A DNA stretch of 64,000 bases from JALSHZ01 sp964614535 (GCA_964614535.1 CAZTOZ010000016.1:1-64000); one strand, 5' to 3'; positions 1 through 11,174 are shown, counted from the first letter of the stretch. The notes: a model not told the origin generated them from the sequence alone. Translations and numbers: made by a program.

Positions 1-110
1 ACGATGCAGGCGATATTCACCTCACGCTGCACACCGGAGACATCCACCTTGGCCATCAACGACGCCCCGTCCGTGATCTCCGTGATTCGCCCCGGAATTC
101 CCAGACACAT
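1..110 (-). CDS. hypC: HypC/HupF-family hydrogenase maturation chaperone, 3' end cut by window edge
   Basis: The first 36 codons are visible. They begin MCLGIPGRI, whose N-terminal Met-Cys is the diagnostic feature of HypC: after Met removal, Cys2 binds the Fe(CN)2CO precursor and the hydrogenase large subunit. An AGGAG motif lies 8 bases before the ATG. The gene follows hypF on the same strand across a 186-bp gap, and hypD and hypE would be expected beyond the window. It is distinct from the longer HupF paralogue at 12757-13083, which serves the HupSL enzyme. The identity is secure although the C-terminus is missing. Confidence 0.9.
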   Translation of the reverse strand, partial: MCLGIPGRITEITDGASLMAKVDVSGVQREVNIACI

Positions 111-189
111 GATTCGACTCCTCTGTAATGAACTGAAAAAAATAAGGTGATGAAAGGAACACCTTTCACTCTACCCCGCAGGGGGCTGT

Positions 190-255
190 CGCTTCCACGG
201 GCCAACGCCCGCCCCTCTCCCCAACCTTCTCCCCCTCGGGGGGAGAAGGGGTGTT
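190..255. repeat. Palindromic intergenic repeat, copy A
   Basis: GC-rich inverted repeat in the hypF-hypC gap. The core at 225-249 pairs CCTTCTCCCC with GGGGAGAAGG, and it is flanked by GCCAAC and GTTGG that extend the stem. It shares CACGGGCCAACGCCC with copy B at 8925-8995, and its core with copies at 55891 and 62208. The element is non-coding and may act as a processing or attenuation hairpin, or be a small mobile palindrome. Confidence 0.7.
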
Positions 256-296
256 GGTCGTTCCAACCTTCCGCCCCCGGCGGGAAGGCTTTGCTC

Positions 297-2630
297 TTAC
301 TCGTCTGCCGGCGAGCTCGACAGCGCGGCGGCAACGGCCAGTTGCCCCAGCGCCAGGCCGCCATCGTTCATCGGCACTCGGCGGTGCAGTAGCACCTGTA
401 GCCGCGGTTCCAGCCTCCTTTTCACCAACCGGAGCAGGGTGGCGTTCTGGAACACGCCACCGCTGAGGACGACGGTGGATATTCGCCACTCGGCGGCGAG
501 CTGCTCGCTCATCCGGGCCACGGCAAGGGCCAGTCCGGCGTGGAAGCGGGCCGAAATCTCCCCGGGCGGAACGCTCCGTGCCCGGTCGGCCAGCAGGGCC
601 GGCCAGAGGGGCGCGGGGTCGATGACGGGCAGCGCGCCGCTGTGGTCGATGGCGATGGGGTAGGGCTCCGCCTGCTCGGGGTCGTCCGGCAGGAGGTTTT
701 CCAGTTCGATGGCGGCCTGCCCTTCGTAGCTGATGCCGTCGAAGCAGAGGCCGACGGCGGCGGCAACGGCGTCGAAGAGGCGGCCACAGGAGGAGGCCGG
801 CGGGCTGTTGAGCCCCTTTTCCTGCATGGCCCGCAGGGTGGCCAGCGGTTTCTTCCGCAGTGCTGGCGGGTAGTCTGCCGCCGGCAGGTCGGTCTGCTGG
901 AGCCTGGCCCAGAGGTTGCGCCACGGTTCACGCATCGCCTTGACACCGCCCGGCAGCGGCGCGGGGCGCAGGTGCGCGAGACGGCGGTAGTGACGATAGC
1001 CGACGAGCAGGAATTCACCGCCCCAGAGCGCGCCGTCGTCGCCGTAGCCAAGGCCATCGAGGACGACGCCGAGCACCGGCGGCGCGTCGGCCGGGTAGCG
1101 GTTCTCGGCCAGGCAGGCGGCGACATGGGCGTGATGGTGCTGCACCTCGATCAGCGGAATCCGCCGGGCCTCGGCCAGTTCGCGACCAAGCTTGCCGGAG
1201 AGATAGTCGGGGTGACGATCGACGACGATGACCTCGGGCGCGTGCTGGAACAGGCGGGCATAGAGATCGAGATTGCGGCGGTAGTCATCGAGGGTGGCGG
1301 CATCCTCGAGATCGCCCATGTGTTGGGAGAGCACCGCCCTGCCCCGTTGCAGCAGGCCGAAGCTGTTTTTCAGTTCGCCGCCCATCGCCAGCAACGGCGG
1401 CGCGGCGGCGAACGCGGCCGGGAATGGCAGCGGATCGGGCGCGTAACCCCGGGCACGACGCAGAATCCGGATGTCGCCAGCGGCATGGCGCACGACCGAA
1501 TCGTCGATCCGGTTGGCGATGGCGCGGTCGTGAAACAGAAAGGCATCGGCAATGCCATCGAGGCGGCGGCGGGCATCGTCGTTGTCGATGCACTGCGGCT
1601 CACCCGAACGGTTGCCGGAGGTGAGCACGATCGGCGCGTCGAGCTGCGCCATCAGCAACAGATGCAGCGGCGAGTACGGCAGCATGAAGCCGAGCCGCCG
1701 CTGGGCCGGGGCGAGCGGGCAGCCGGCCACCACCGCTTCGTCGCGGCGGCGCAACAGCACCACCGGCGCGGCCGCCGAGCGCAGCGCCCGCGCCTCGGCC
1801 GCCGACAGATGACACCACTGGCGGATCTGCCCCAGATCCCGGGCCATCAGTGCCAGCGGCTTGTGCGGCCGCCGTTTGCGCCGCCGCAACCGCCACACCG
1901 CGTCGGCCCGGGTGGCATCGACGGCCAGATGGAAACCGCCGACGCCCTTGATGGCGACGATGCCCCCGGCACGCAGCAGCCCGGCGGCGGCGACGATGGC
2001 CTCGTGGCGCGATGCGACGAGGCCACCGTCGGCCTCGAGCCAAGGCTGGGGGCCGCAGCTCGGGCAGGCGTTGGGCTGGGCGTGAAAGCGGCGGTCACCG
2101 GGATCGCCGTATTCGACGGCACAGGCCGGGCACATCGAAAACGCCCGCATCGTCGTGTTGCCGCGATCGTAGGGAATCGCTTCGATGATGCTCAGGCGCG
2201 GCCCGCAGTGGGTGCAGTTGGTGAAGGCGTAGCGGTATCGGCGGTTGGCCGGGTCGAGGATCTCGGCGGCGCAGGCAGCACAGAGGGCGGCATCGGGCGG
2301 CAGCGAGGTGTCGGCGGCGCTCTGCCGGCTGGCCTCGATGGTGAAGGCCGCCGGCGGTCGGCCACCGTCGCGAGGCTCTCGGCGCAGGCTCTCGATACGC
2401 GCCAGCGGCGGCGGGTCGGCCCGCAAGGTGGAAACGAAGTTTTCGATTTGAGCGGCCCGCCCCCAGACGTCGACGACGACACCGGCGCCGTCGTTGCGGA
2501 CCGTCCCGGTCAGCCCGGCCTGCCGCGCCAGCCGCCAGACATGGGGTCGAAAACCCACGCCCTGCACGGTGCCGCGAATGCGAATACGCTCGCGACGAAG
2601 CCCGGGACTGGAAATGCAGGAGCAGGACAT
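297..2630 (-). CDS. hypF: Carbamoyltransferase HypF
   Basis: HypF uses carbamoyl phosphate and ATP to make the thiocarboxamide on HypE, the precursor of the CN ligands of the [NiFe] active site. At 777 aa it has the normal family length. It opens with an acylphosphatase-like domain (about residues 15-100, with GTVQGVGFRP). Two C-x2-C...C-x2-C zinc fingers follow (CAACAAEI...CTHCGPR and CPACAVEY...CPSCGP), then a YrdC-like domain and a Kae1-like C-terminal domain with the HHHAHVAACLAEN carbamoyl-phosphate motif. It lies 88 bp after hupV and before hypC. The Shine-Dalgarno sequence is weak, but the start agrees with the acylphosphatase N-terminus. Confidence 0.97.
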   Translation of the reverse strand: MSCSCISSPGLRRERIRIRGTVQGVGFRPHVWRLARQAGLTGTVRNDGAGVVVDVWGRAAQIENFVSTLRADPPPLARIESLRREPRDGGRPPAAFTIEASRQSAADTSLPPDAALCAACAAEILDPANRRYRYAFTNCTHCGPRLSIIEAIPYDRGNTTMRAFSMCPACAVEYGDPGDRRFHAQPNACPSCGPQPWLEADGGLVASRHEAIVAAAGLLRAGGIVAIKGVGGFHLAVDATRADAVWRLRRRKRRPHKPLALMARDLGQIRQWCHLSAAEARALRSAAAPVVLLRRRDEAVVAGCPLAPAQRRLGFMLPYSPLHLLLMAQLDAPIVLTSGNRSGEPQCIDNDDARRRLDGIADAFLFHDRAIANRIDDSVVRHAAGDIRILRRARGYAPDPLPFPAAFAAAPPLLAMGGELKNSFGLLQRGRAVLSQHMGDLEDAATLDDYRRNLDLYARLFQHAPEVIVVDRHPDYLSGKLGRELAEARRIPLIEVQHHHAHVAACLAENRYPADAPPVLGVVLDGLGYGDDGALWGGEFLLVGYRHYRRLAHLRPAPLPGGVKAMREPWRNLWARLQQTDLPAADYPPALRKKPLATLRAMQEKGLNSPPASSCGRLFDAVAAAVGLCFDGISYEGQAAIELENLLPDDPEQAEPYPIAIDHSGALPVIDPAPLWPALLADRARSVPPGEISARFHAGLALAVARMSEQLAAEWRISTVVLSGGVFQNATLLRLVKRRLEPRLQVLLHRRVPMNDGGLALGQLAVAAALSSSPADE

Positions 2631-2718
2631 GGCGCTAGCATATCACCACCGGCGACAGAACCGGAATTGTTTTTACCGGATATCTTGATATTCGGAATAT
2701 TTCCTTCCACCCGCCGAT

Positions 2719-4155
2719 TCAATGGACGGTGCAGACCATGCAGGGGTCGAACGACCGCACCACATGCTGAATCGCCACCGATTCGCCAGCACCCTCCACC
2801 ACCGGCGTGCCGACCAGCGCCTGTTCCAGCGCGCCGGGAACACCTTGTCCGTCACGCGGCGAGAAATTCCAGGTCGTCGGCGCGATGATCTGATAGTTGA
2901 GGATGCGGCCGTTGCGAATCCGCAGCCAGTGGCCGAGACTTCCCCGGGCGGCCTCGACCAGCCCCTCCCCCTCGGCCTCGTCCGGTAGCCTCACATCGAT
3001 GCGATAAGGCGCTTCCGGCGCCAGCCCCCGCACCCACGCCTCCATCGCCGGCAACACCCGCGCCACCTCCAGCAGACGGGCGACGACGCGATTGCGGACG
3101 TTGCTGCCATCCGCCGCCACCAGCGCCCGGATCAGCGGGTGACCGTCCACCGCCTGCCTCGCCAGCGCGCCCACCTCGATGACCCGACCATCGTAACGGG
3201 GCGCCTTGCACCAACTGTAGCCATCGGCCTGTCCGGCGTCGGGCTGGGTGACGCCATGCAGTGGGTGGACCGGCCCGTTCTGCGACAGCATCCAGCTATG
3301 GCTGACATCCTCGCCGATCCACGCCGTTTGCAGTGGGAGACGGCCCTCGCCGGGGCGCCAGGCACCGCTGGCGAACAGCCCGCCATAGGCGCCATAGCTG
3401 AGAAAATCGGGCTCGATCCGCCCCAGCCGGTGCAGCGCCAGATCGTCGGCCAGCCGCAGGAAGCGGCCGAAGTCACTGTCGGCGTGGGCATCACACCACC
3501 GCGCCAGTGCCGCCGCATCGTCCAGCATGGCGATGTTTTCGAGCCGATCGGCAAACAGCACCGTTTCGAGAAAGTCGCGAAACCCCAGCAGTATGCCCAG
3601 CAACGCCCCCTGCTGCGCCTTTCCAGGGGTGGTGGTGACGCCGCCAGGTTGCAGGCTGAGGCTGTGGGGCCACTTGCCGGCCAGCAGGCCGGTGATGTGC
3701 AGAAAACCGGCCCGCGCCCGCAGCAGCGCCGGGGTGGCGGTGCCCCGCTGGGCGCGGAAACGGGCGGCGATCTCCCCATGCCAGGGCCGTGAGGCGTAGA
3801 CATCACGGGCGAAGTCGGGCATGAAAAAAAGGTAGAAATGGGTCAGATGGTCGGCGAGGTTCTCACAGGCCAGGATCAGGTCGGCCACCCGCTGGCCGTT
3901 GGGCGGCGGCTCGATCCCGGCGGCATCGGCCAGCGCCCGCGCCGCCGCCAACGATTGCGACACCGAGCAGATGCCGCAGATCCGCGGCGTATAGACCAGC
4001 GCATCGAGCGGCGGCTTGCCGTGGAGGATCTGTTCGAAACCACGGTACAGCGGCGAGTTGACCCAGGCGGCAGTCACCCGGCCGGCCTCGCTCTCCACCG
4101 TCACCTCCAGATCGCCCTCGACGCGGTTGAACGGGCCGAAGATTCTACGACTCAT
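2719..4155 (-). CDS. hupV: H2-sensing regulatory [NiFe] hydrogenase, large subunit
   Basis: 478 aa. The L1 motif reads RICGICSVSQ (Cys60, Cys63), with Gln where catalytic enzymes carry His. The C-terminal L2 motif DPCMVCTVH ends exactly at His478, followed directly by the stop. Having no cleavable C-terminal tail is typical of group 2b sensor hydrogenases (HupV/HoxC), which mature without endopeptidase. The gene overlaps hupU by 11 bp and sits downstream of the kinase and regulator genes, fitting the HupUV-HupT-HupR relay. The product should be a cytoplasmic H2 receptor rather than an energy-conserving enzyme. Confidence 0.95.
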   Translation of the reverse strand: MSRRIFGPFNRVEGDLEVTVESEAGRVTAAWVNSPLYRGFEQILHGKPPLDALVYTPRICGICSVSQSLAAARALADAAGIEPPPNGQRVADLILACENLADHLTHFYLFFMPDFARDVYASRPWHGEIAARFRAQRGTATPALLRARAGFLHITGLLAGKWPHSLSLQPGGVTTTPGKAQQGALLGILLGFRDFLETVLFADRLENIAMLDDAAALARWCDAHADSDFGRFLRLADDLALHRLGRIEPDFLSYGAYGGLFASGAWRPGEGRLPLQTAWIGEDVSHSWMLSQNGPVHPLHGVTQPDAGQADGYSWCKAPRYDGRVIEVGALARQAVDGHPLIRALVAADGSNVRNRVVARLLEVARVLPAMEAWVRGLAPEAPYRIDVRLPDEAEGEGLVEAARGSLGHWLRIRNGRILNYQIIAPTTWNFSPRDGQGVPGALEQALVGTPVVEGAGESVAIQHVVRSFDPCMVCTVH

Positions 4156-5149
4156 GCGCCTCCTTCCCCTTGCCCGGCGGCGTGACGATGGTGCTGGCGG
4201 TGGCGTTGTCCTTGAGCCGTTGCGGCGTGGCCGCCTTCGACAGCGACGCCAGCGCGACGAACCACGCCTTCGGCATATCGGTCGGCAGCCCCACCGGGAT
4301 GCCGGCCACCTTGGGCGTCTCGGTGAAACTCAGGCGCGGGTTCTCGAAACCGGGCGCGGTGCAGTTGATGCAAGGGTAGCCACCGTCGAGGCAGGAGCCA
4401 CCGCCGTTCCACGGACGGATGTTGCAGTCGGCCCGCGCCTGGGTGCCGAGACACCCCTTGTGCTCCATCATGCAACCCTGATCACCCAGCCGCTCGGCGC
4501 TGGCCTTGTATTCGTAGAACTCGTTGCGGGCACAGCCGTGGTGCACCAGCCGGTCGGTATAGCTCCGGGGGCGGTTGAATTCGTCGAGGTCGGCGGCATC
4601 GAGCGTCTCCAGCGCCAGCGCCGCCAGCAGCTCGGTGACCCAGTCGGGATGGGTCGGACAACCGGCCACGTTGATCACCGGCAACCCCGCCGGGGAACGC
4701 CAGCCCCCGCCGAGCAGGCCGCCGGCAACGGCGCCGTCGTACTGCAAACCACAGGCCTCGCCGGGATTGCCACCGGCGGCGGTGATTCCGCCGAACGCCG
4801 CGCAAGAGCCGATCGCGACCGTGTGCCGCGCCCTGGCCGCGAGAATCCGCAGCCAGGTCATCATCGGCCGGCCGGTGCCGGCCAGCAGGTGGAAGCGGCC
4901 GCTGCCCGCCGGTCCGCGCATCACCGCCCCCTCCAGCGCCAGCACGTCGAGTGGCTGCTCGCCCGCCTCGATGGCTTCGAGCAGCGCGACGAACGCATCG
5001 GCCGACACCTCGCTGAGCGAGGGATGCCAGAGCAGCTCGATGCCGACGCTGCGCAGGCGGGTGTAGAGGTCGGGCGATTCGGCATTGAGCAGCGACATGC
5101 TGCAGCCACCACAGCCGCCGGACTGGAGCCAGAGTACCGACAGCGCCAT
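4145..5149 (-). CDS. hupU: H2-sensing regulatory [NiFe] hydrogenase, small subunit
   Basis: 334 aa, carrying the FeS clusters of the H2 sensor. The protein starts MALSVLWLQSGGCGGC with no Tat signal, so it should be cytoplasmic as in HupU/HoxB. Cluster ligands visible are GGCGGCS near the N-terminus, GSCAAFGG, and the C-terminal sets HGCARN, GCMMEHKGCLG and CINCTAPG. The ATG at 5149 overlaps the stop of the kinase gene (TGATG), indicating translational coupling. An upstream in-frame extension exists, but it overlaps kinase codons and has no family match, so it was not used. Confidence 0.95.
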   Translation of the reverse strand: MALSVLWLQSGGCGGCSMSLLNAESPDLYTRLRSVGIELLWHPSLSEVSADAFVALLEAIEAGEQPLDVLALEGAVMRGPAGSGRFHLLAGTGRPMMTWLRILAARARHTVAIGSCAAFGGITAAGGNPGEACGLQYDGAVAGGLLGGGWRSPAGLPVINVAGCPTHPDWVTELLAALALETLDAADLDEFNRPRSYTDRLVHHGCARNEFYEYKASAERLGDQGCMMEHKGCLGTQARADCNIRPWNGGGSCLDGGYPCINCTAPGFENPRLSFTETPKVAGIPVGLPTDMPKAWFVALASLSKAATPQRLKDNATASTIVTPPGKGKEAHES

Positions 5150-6495
5150 CAGCTCACCGGCAACGCCAGCGTGAACACGGCGCCTCCATCGGGGTGGTTG
5201 CCGGCCTCGAGACGGCCACCGCACTGTTCGGTGGCCAGCCCATAGCTGATGTAGAGGCCGAGGCCGGTGCCCTTGCCCACCGCCTTGGTGGTGAAGAACG
5301 GGTCGAAGACGCGCAGCAGGTTCGCCTCGTCGATACCAGGGCCATTGTCGTGAATGACGATCTCCACCTCGCCGTTGACCGCCTGCAGCGCCACATCGAT
5401 GCACGGCCGCGCCACCTCCTCGACGGCATCGAGCGCGTTCTGCAGCAGGTTGATGAGGATCTGCTGGACATACCCCTCCTTGCCGACGATCTCGAAACGC
5501 GCCGGCAGCGCCAGCGTCACCGCCGGCTTCTCCCGCGCCGACTGCATGACCCAGTGGACCGCGCTGCGGATCAGCGCGACCAGATCGAAGGCCTCGGGGA
5601 CGTCGTTCTTCGGCGTCGAGAAGCGGCGCAGCTCCTGCACGATGTCGCGCACCCGCTCGGCCCCCTCCAGCGACCCCTCCAGCAGCGGGCCGATGTCGTC
5701 GAGAATGCGGTCGATCTTGAGGCGGCGCCGCAACGCCTCGCGCTCGGCCAGCGGCACGTCACGATGGACCGCGTCGAGATATTCGCGAAAACGCTGCTCA
5801 TAGCTGCGCAACGCATACATATTGCCGAAGACGAAACTGATGGGGTTGTTCAGCTCATGGGCGACACCGGCCACCAGCCGCCCCAACGACGCCATCTTCT
5901 CCGACTGGATCAGTTGTTGCTGCGTCGCCTTGAGGCGTTCGTGGGTCTCTTTCAGCTCGCGGTAGGCCCGGCGGATCTCATCCAGCGGCCGGCCGGTGAG
6001 CACCGAGCCGAGCAGCCGCCCGTCGTGGGCGTAGTGGGCCTTGCAGGTGACCGCCATCAACGCCTCGTTGCCGGCGGCATCGAGCATGCTGATCTCGCAG
6101 TCGACGAGGTTGCCGCTGCGGATCTTGCGCGGGAACTCACGCACCAGCGGCGCCGCCGAGGCGGGGAACAGCGTGGCCAGCGGCTGCCCCTTCAATGTCG
6201 CGGCCGGCTTGCCCACCAGCCGCTCCAGCGAGGCGTTGACGCGCTGGATGCGACCGTCTATATCGGCCACCACCAGCACGTCGTGCATCGACGACAGCAC
6301 GCTCTCGATAAACTGCTGCGCCTGCTCCAGCTCAGCGTTCTTCTCCTCCAGCGCCACCTGGTAGGTGACCAGATCGGCGTAGATCGCGTCCATCCGCTGG
6401 ATCACCTCGATCCACGCCTCGTCGGTCATACTGTCGACGCGCTGGCTGGGCTGTGGCGCATGGGCGGCCACGGACGGCGGGTTGTGGTTGTTCAT
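5149..6495 (-). CDS. hupT: PAS-domain histidine kinase of the H2-sensing relay
   Basis: 448 aa, soluble, with no transmembrane segment. An N-terminal helical region is followed by a PAS domain (about 65-170, FIESVLSSMHDVLVVADIDG), an H-box with the phospho-accepting His near residue 213 (VAGVAHELNNPISF), and an HATPase domain ending in GTGLGLYISYGLA. The family (HupT/HoxJ) binds HupUV and controls HupR in response to H2. The gene lies between hupR, 9 bp upstream, and hupU, which overlaps its stop. Whether it acts by phosphorylating or dephosphorylating HupR cannot be read from sequence. Confidence 0.93.
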   Translation of the reverse strand: MNNHNPPSVAAHAPQPSQRVDSMTDEAWIEVIQRMDAIYADLVTYQVALEEKNAELEQAQQFIESVLSSMHDVLVVADIDGRIQRVNASLERLVGKPAATLKGQPLATLFPASAAPLVREFPRKIRSGNLVDCEISMLDAAGNEALMAVTCKAHYAHDGRLLGSVLTGRPLDEIRRAYRELKETHERLKATQQQLIQSEKMASLGRLVAGVAHELNNPISFVFGNMYALRSYEQRFREYLDAVHRDVPLAEREALRRRLKIDRILDDIGPLLEGSLEGAERVRDIVQELRRFSTPKNDVPEAFDLVALIRSAVHWVMQSAREKPAVTLALPARFEIVGKEGYVQQILINLLQNALDAVEEVARPCIDVALQAVNGEVEIVIHDNGPGIDEANLLRVFDPFFTTKAVGKGTGLGLYISYGLATEQCGGRLEAGNHPDGGAVFTLALPVS

Positions 6496-6504
6496 GGCGA
6501 CATG

Positions 6505-7976
<1,472 letters not shown>

Positions 7977-7980
<4 letters not shown>

Positions 7981-8840
7981 GACACTTCCAGCAGCTCGGG
8001 CCGGTCGATCAACAACATCTCCCGCGCCATCTTCAGCCAACGGTACCACTGCGCCATTCCCTCGCCGGTCGTCGCCGACAGCTGCAACACCTGGATCTTC
8101 GGATTGATCCGCCGGGCATAGTCGATACACCTGGCCACGTCGAAATCGAGATACGGCAGCAGATCGATCTTGTTCAGCAGCATCAGGTCGGCGGCATGGA
8201 ACATATCGGGATACTTCAACGGCTTGTCCTCCCCCTCGGTGACCGAGAGAATCGCCACCTTGTGCGCCTCGCCCAGATCGAAAGCGGCCGGACAGACGAG
8301 ATTGCCCACGTTCTCGATGAACAACACACCACCGGCCGGCGGATCGAGCCGCTCCAGCGCATGCCCCACCATGTGGGCATCGAGATGACACCCCTTGCCG
8401 GTATTGATCTGCACCGCCGGCACCCCGGTGGCGCGGATCCGCTCGGCATCGTGGCTGGTCTGCTGATCCCCCTCGATGACGCCAATGGCCCAGTCACGCT
8501 TCAAATCGTCGATACTGCGGGTCAGCAACGTCGTCTTGCCCGAACCGGGGCTGGAGACCAGATTCAACGCCAGCACCCCGCGCTCGCGCAGAAAGCGCCG
8601 GTTCCCGTCGGCATACTGGTCGTTCTTGCCGAGAATGTCCTGCTCGATCTCCACCATCCGCGCCTGCGACAAACCCGGCGCATGGGCGCGGGCCGGCCCC
8701 TGACCGAAGTGGATGTCATCACCGTCGTGATGATGGTGAGAATGATCGTGGTGATGGTGGTGGTGACCGGCATGTTCATGCGAAGGGCCGTCGCCTTCCA
8801 CCTTCATTTCGTCACCACCGCAACCGCAAACCGTACACAT
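7977..8840 (-). CDS. hypB: Nickel-delivery GTPase HypB
   Basis: 287 aa. It inserts Ni into the hydrogenase large subunit together with HypA. The N-terminus carries CTVCGCGG, the high-affinity metal site. A long His/Asp-rich stretch follows (about residues 19-45, with runs such as HHHHHHDHSHHHH) that probably stores Ni. The G-domain has the P-loop SSPGSGKTTLL and LLNKIDLLPYLDF. It overlaps hupR by 4 bp. The gap to hypA is 190 bp and holds a palindromic repeat, so some RNA processing between hypA and hypB is possible. Confidence 0.97.
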
Positions 8841-8924
8841 ATCGGTACCTCTCGAAAGTTGACAATCGGGCCGTGCATCGCGGCATAACAGGTTACACCA
8901 CCACGCCGTACCATTTTTTCAGGC

Positions 8925-8995
8925 CATGGGCTTCACGGGCCAACGCCCCTTCCCCCTCTTCCCAGCCTTCTCCCCCCCGTGGGGGAAAAGGCGTA
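8925..8995. repeat. Palindromic intergenic repeat, copy B
   Basis: Lies in the hypA-hypB gap. The core at 8966-8991 pairs CCTTCTCCCC with GGGGGAAAAGG, with some mismatch. Upstream it carries CACGGGCCAACGCCC, as in copy A at 190-255. Nothing in the 190-bp gap looks like a gene. Confidence 0.68.
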
Positions 8996-9030
8996 TTTAC
9001 CGGCGAATACGCTCTACCGCCTCCTCGCGT

Positions 9031-9372
9031 TCACTCGACCTCCAACGACTGGATCCTCATTTCGTCGCCGCCGTTCACTTGCAGCTGGTATCCACCGCAT
9101 TGGGGACAGGGGTCGTAGCGGGCTTCGATCGCCACCGTCTCGGCACAGGCGAAGCACCAGGCACTGCCCCGCAGCCTGTTGATCTCCAGCACCGCGTTCT
9201 CCGCCAGCGAGCCGCGCATGACCACGTCGAAGGCGAATTCGAGCGCCGGTATCTCGACGCCGGAGAGGACGCCGATGTCGAGGATGACTCTTTTCACGCG
9301 CGAAAACCGCTGTTTTTCCGCTTCGGCCTCGAGTATCTGCAAAATGCCTTCGCAGAGGGACATTTCATGCAT
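9031..9372 (-). CDS. hypA: Hydrogenase nickel metallochaperone HypA
   Basis: 113 aa, the usual length. The N-terminal MHEMSLCEGI contains the conserved His2/Glu3 nickel site. A zinc-binding pair follows: CFAC, then CPQC 13 residues later. It works with HypB to load Ni. It lies 57 bp downstream of hupK on the same strand. The start at 9372 preserves His2, which makes it the only sensible choice. Confidence 0.96.
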   Translation of the reverse strand: MHEMSLCEGILQILEAEAEKQRFSRVKRVILDIGVLSGVEIPALEFAFDVVMRGSLAENAVLEINRLRGSAWCFACAETVAIEARYDPCPQCGGYQLQVNGGDEMRIQSLEVE

Positions 9373-9429
9373 GGGCGCCCCGCTTCGATCCGGTCACCAC
9401 GTCGGTGGTGCCATTCGATACACCCACCC

Positions 9430-10632
9430 TCATTGCCCGGCCACCACCCGTCCGACCGGGGCGTGGGTGCCGCCGATATTGAGCCGGTAGCCGACGCAGG
9501 GGTCGATCGCATGGATCAGCAGCCGGGCCTGGAGACGCAACAGCGTTTCGTCCCCGTCGTGGAGGTTTTCCAGCCCGGTGGCGGCGACGCCACGGGGGTG
9601 GAAGTTCCACTCGGTGGGGGCGAGGATCCGAAGTCGTTCGACCCGCTCTCCGTCGAGCACGACCTGGTGGGTCAACCGCCCTCGGGCCGCTTCAGTGTGT
9701 GCCATCCCGGGCACGTGGCAGGACAGCGGTCGCAGCGGACCCTGGCGCTGAAAAAAGGCGTCGAGCCGGATCACCGTTTGTGCGATGGCGACCAGACGCG
9801 CGGCACAGCGGGTGTAGATGCCGTTGCCATGCCTCTTCGACAGTTGTTGCACCAACGGCTGGCGGACGACGGTGCCAAACCAGCTCATGTCGATGGCAGT
9901 GCCGCGCCAGTCGGGCCGATGGGTGAACGTTTCATCACCATGACGGAGGCGACGGGCGAGTACCGCATCGTCGAGCGCCGCTGGCGGCACGATCGGGGAA
10001 GCACCCGCGTCCCGCCACGGTTGCAACGACAGCCACAGCAGAAACCGTGCGGCCACGCTCTTCCGGGCCGCCGCCCAGATGGCGAGGCCGTGCCTCGACT
10101 CTCCGTGCCGCGCCAGCCACTGCGTCGCGGGCATGCCGAACAGCACCGTTTCGACCCGTTGCCGCAACGCCCGCCATTGCTTCCGTTGCCCTTCATCGAC
10201 GGCCGCCCCACCACCACCCACCAGGAACAGCCGTTGGGGGTCGAACGTCTGTCCCAGCCCGACCGTGGCCCGTACCAGCGCCGTGACGTTCTTTTGCATC
10301 GATCCGCCGGTATCGGCGCAGATCTCCGGCCAGTCCAGCAATATCCGCAGCGTCTGTTCGCGCAGGCTTTCGAGCAGCACCACGGCTTGACGCCGGGATG
10401 CCACGGCCTCGTCTTCATACCGCTCGGAGAGGCTTTCGATGGCGCGCACCAGCGACGCGGCCTGGGCGCGGGCGCAGACGTTGAACAGCAGCGGCACCGT
10501 CTGCAACACCTGCTCGACCGGCTTGCCAGTGAACAGCCGCGCCGCGGCCAGCGGGCGGGTCGAGACGATCCGGCATCGCGGTCCGTCGGGGCCGCGGGCC
10601 AGATCGATCCGCAATTCACCCGCCGGGTTCAC
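9430..10632 (-). CDS. hupK: Hydrogenase assembly protein HupK (large-subunit-like)
   Basis: 400 aa. HupK/HoxV proteins resemble hydrogenase large subunits and are thought to scaffold assembly of the Fe(CN)2CO cofactor. Near the C-terminus the L2-like region reads IDPCVGYRLNIGG: the first Cys is kept, but the second Cys and the His of the catalytic motif are gone, as expected for a scaffold rather than an enzyme. The gene starts with GTG at 10632, overlapping the hupJ stop (GTGA). Order and overlap within hupDFGHIJK support the call. Confidence 0.86.
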   Translation of the reverse strand: MNPAGELRIDLARGPDGPRCRIVSTRPLAAARLFTGKPVEQVLQTVPLLFNVCARAQAASLVRAIESLSERYEDEAVASRRQAVVLLESLREQTLRILLDWPEICADTGGSMQKNVTALVRATVGLGQTFDPQRLFLVGGGGAAVDEGQRKQWRALRQRVETVLFGMPATQWLARHGESRHGLAIWAAARKSVAARFLLWLSLQPWRDAGASPIVPPAALDDAVLARRLRHGDETFTHRPDWRGTAIDMSWFGTVVRQPLVQQLSKRHGNGIYTRCAARLVAIAQTVIRLDAFFQRQGPLRPLSCHVPGMAHTEAARGRLTHQVVLDGERVERLRILAPTEWNFHPRGVAATGLENLHDGDETLLRLQARLLIHAIDPCVGYRLNIGGTHAPVGRVVAGQ

Positions 10633-11174
10633 GATCGCCCCCCGGTGGTGCCGCCGAACGGGCGACCGCGCAGAAAGGCGCGCCGCGAGATCGGTTCGGC
10701 GAGCCGCGCCTCCAGCGGTTTTGGCGGCGTGGTTGCGGCTTTGGCCGCTGATGGTTCGGCGAGGTGTTTTTCATCCATGACCGCGGCCAGCGCCGCGGCC
10801 GCCGTCGCTTCCGCCGCCGCCTGGTCCTGGAACTGCGTCATCGGGGAGAAGAGTGAGCAGCTCCAATACGGACCGATCAGCGGCTCGTGGCCGGCGATGA
10901 ATTCATAGACCCCGGAGGGAAAGGTGAAACAGCGTGACCGGCCGACGCGACCCGCCCGCGCCGGCGCCTGCTCCGGCAGCAGCATCAGGTTCATGAACCA
11001 GGGGGTGACGAGCACGCCGAGCCACCACCCTTCCTGCCAGCGATGGAAACCGATGGCGCGTACCGCCAGCTTTTCATTGACCACCGGCACGCCCGCCATC
11101 CGCTGGGTCAGAATGGCCTGGAACTGCTGTTCCAGCCGTTGGGTGATGGCTGTTTCGGCGGTATCGGTGGTCAT
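10629..11174 (-). CDS. hupJ: HupJ/HybE-family hydrogenase assembly chaperone
   Basis: 181 aa. The region QRMAGVPVVNEKLAVRAIGF followed by GWWLGVLVTPWFMNLMLLP is the hallmark of the HybE/HupJ family, which assists maturation or Tat proofreading of uptake hydrogenases. The C-terminal third is Ala-rich and variable. The gene sits 4 bp after hupI (rubredoxin) and overlaps hupK. The ATG at 11174 is the first plausible start. Confidence 0.9.
   Translation of the reverse strand: MTTDTAETAITQRLEQQFQAILTQRMAGVPVVNEKLAVRAIGFHRWQEGWWLGVLVTPWFMNLMLLPEQAPARAGRVGRSRCFTFPSGVYEFIAGHEPLIGPYWSCSLFSPMTQFQDQAAAEATAAAALAAVMDEKHLAEPSAAKAATTPPKPLEARLAEPISRRAFLRGRPFGGTTGGRS

Noticed and set aside
540..2888. 782-codon open frame opposite hypF
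   Set aside because: Antisense shadow in GC-rich DNA; hypF on the other strand has all family motifs.
4145..5404. 419-aa version of hupU
   Set aside because: The extra N-terminus translates the kinase C-terminus out of frame; the MALSV start overlaps the kinase stop and fits HupU.
8926..10908. 660-codon open frame opposite hypA and hupK
   Set aside because: It begins in repeat copy B and runs antisense to genes with clear motifs.
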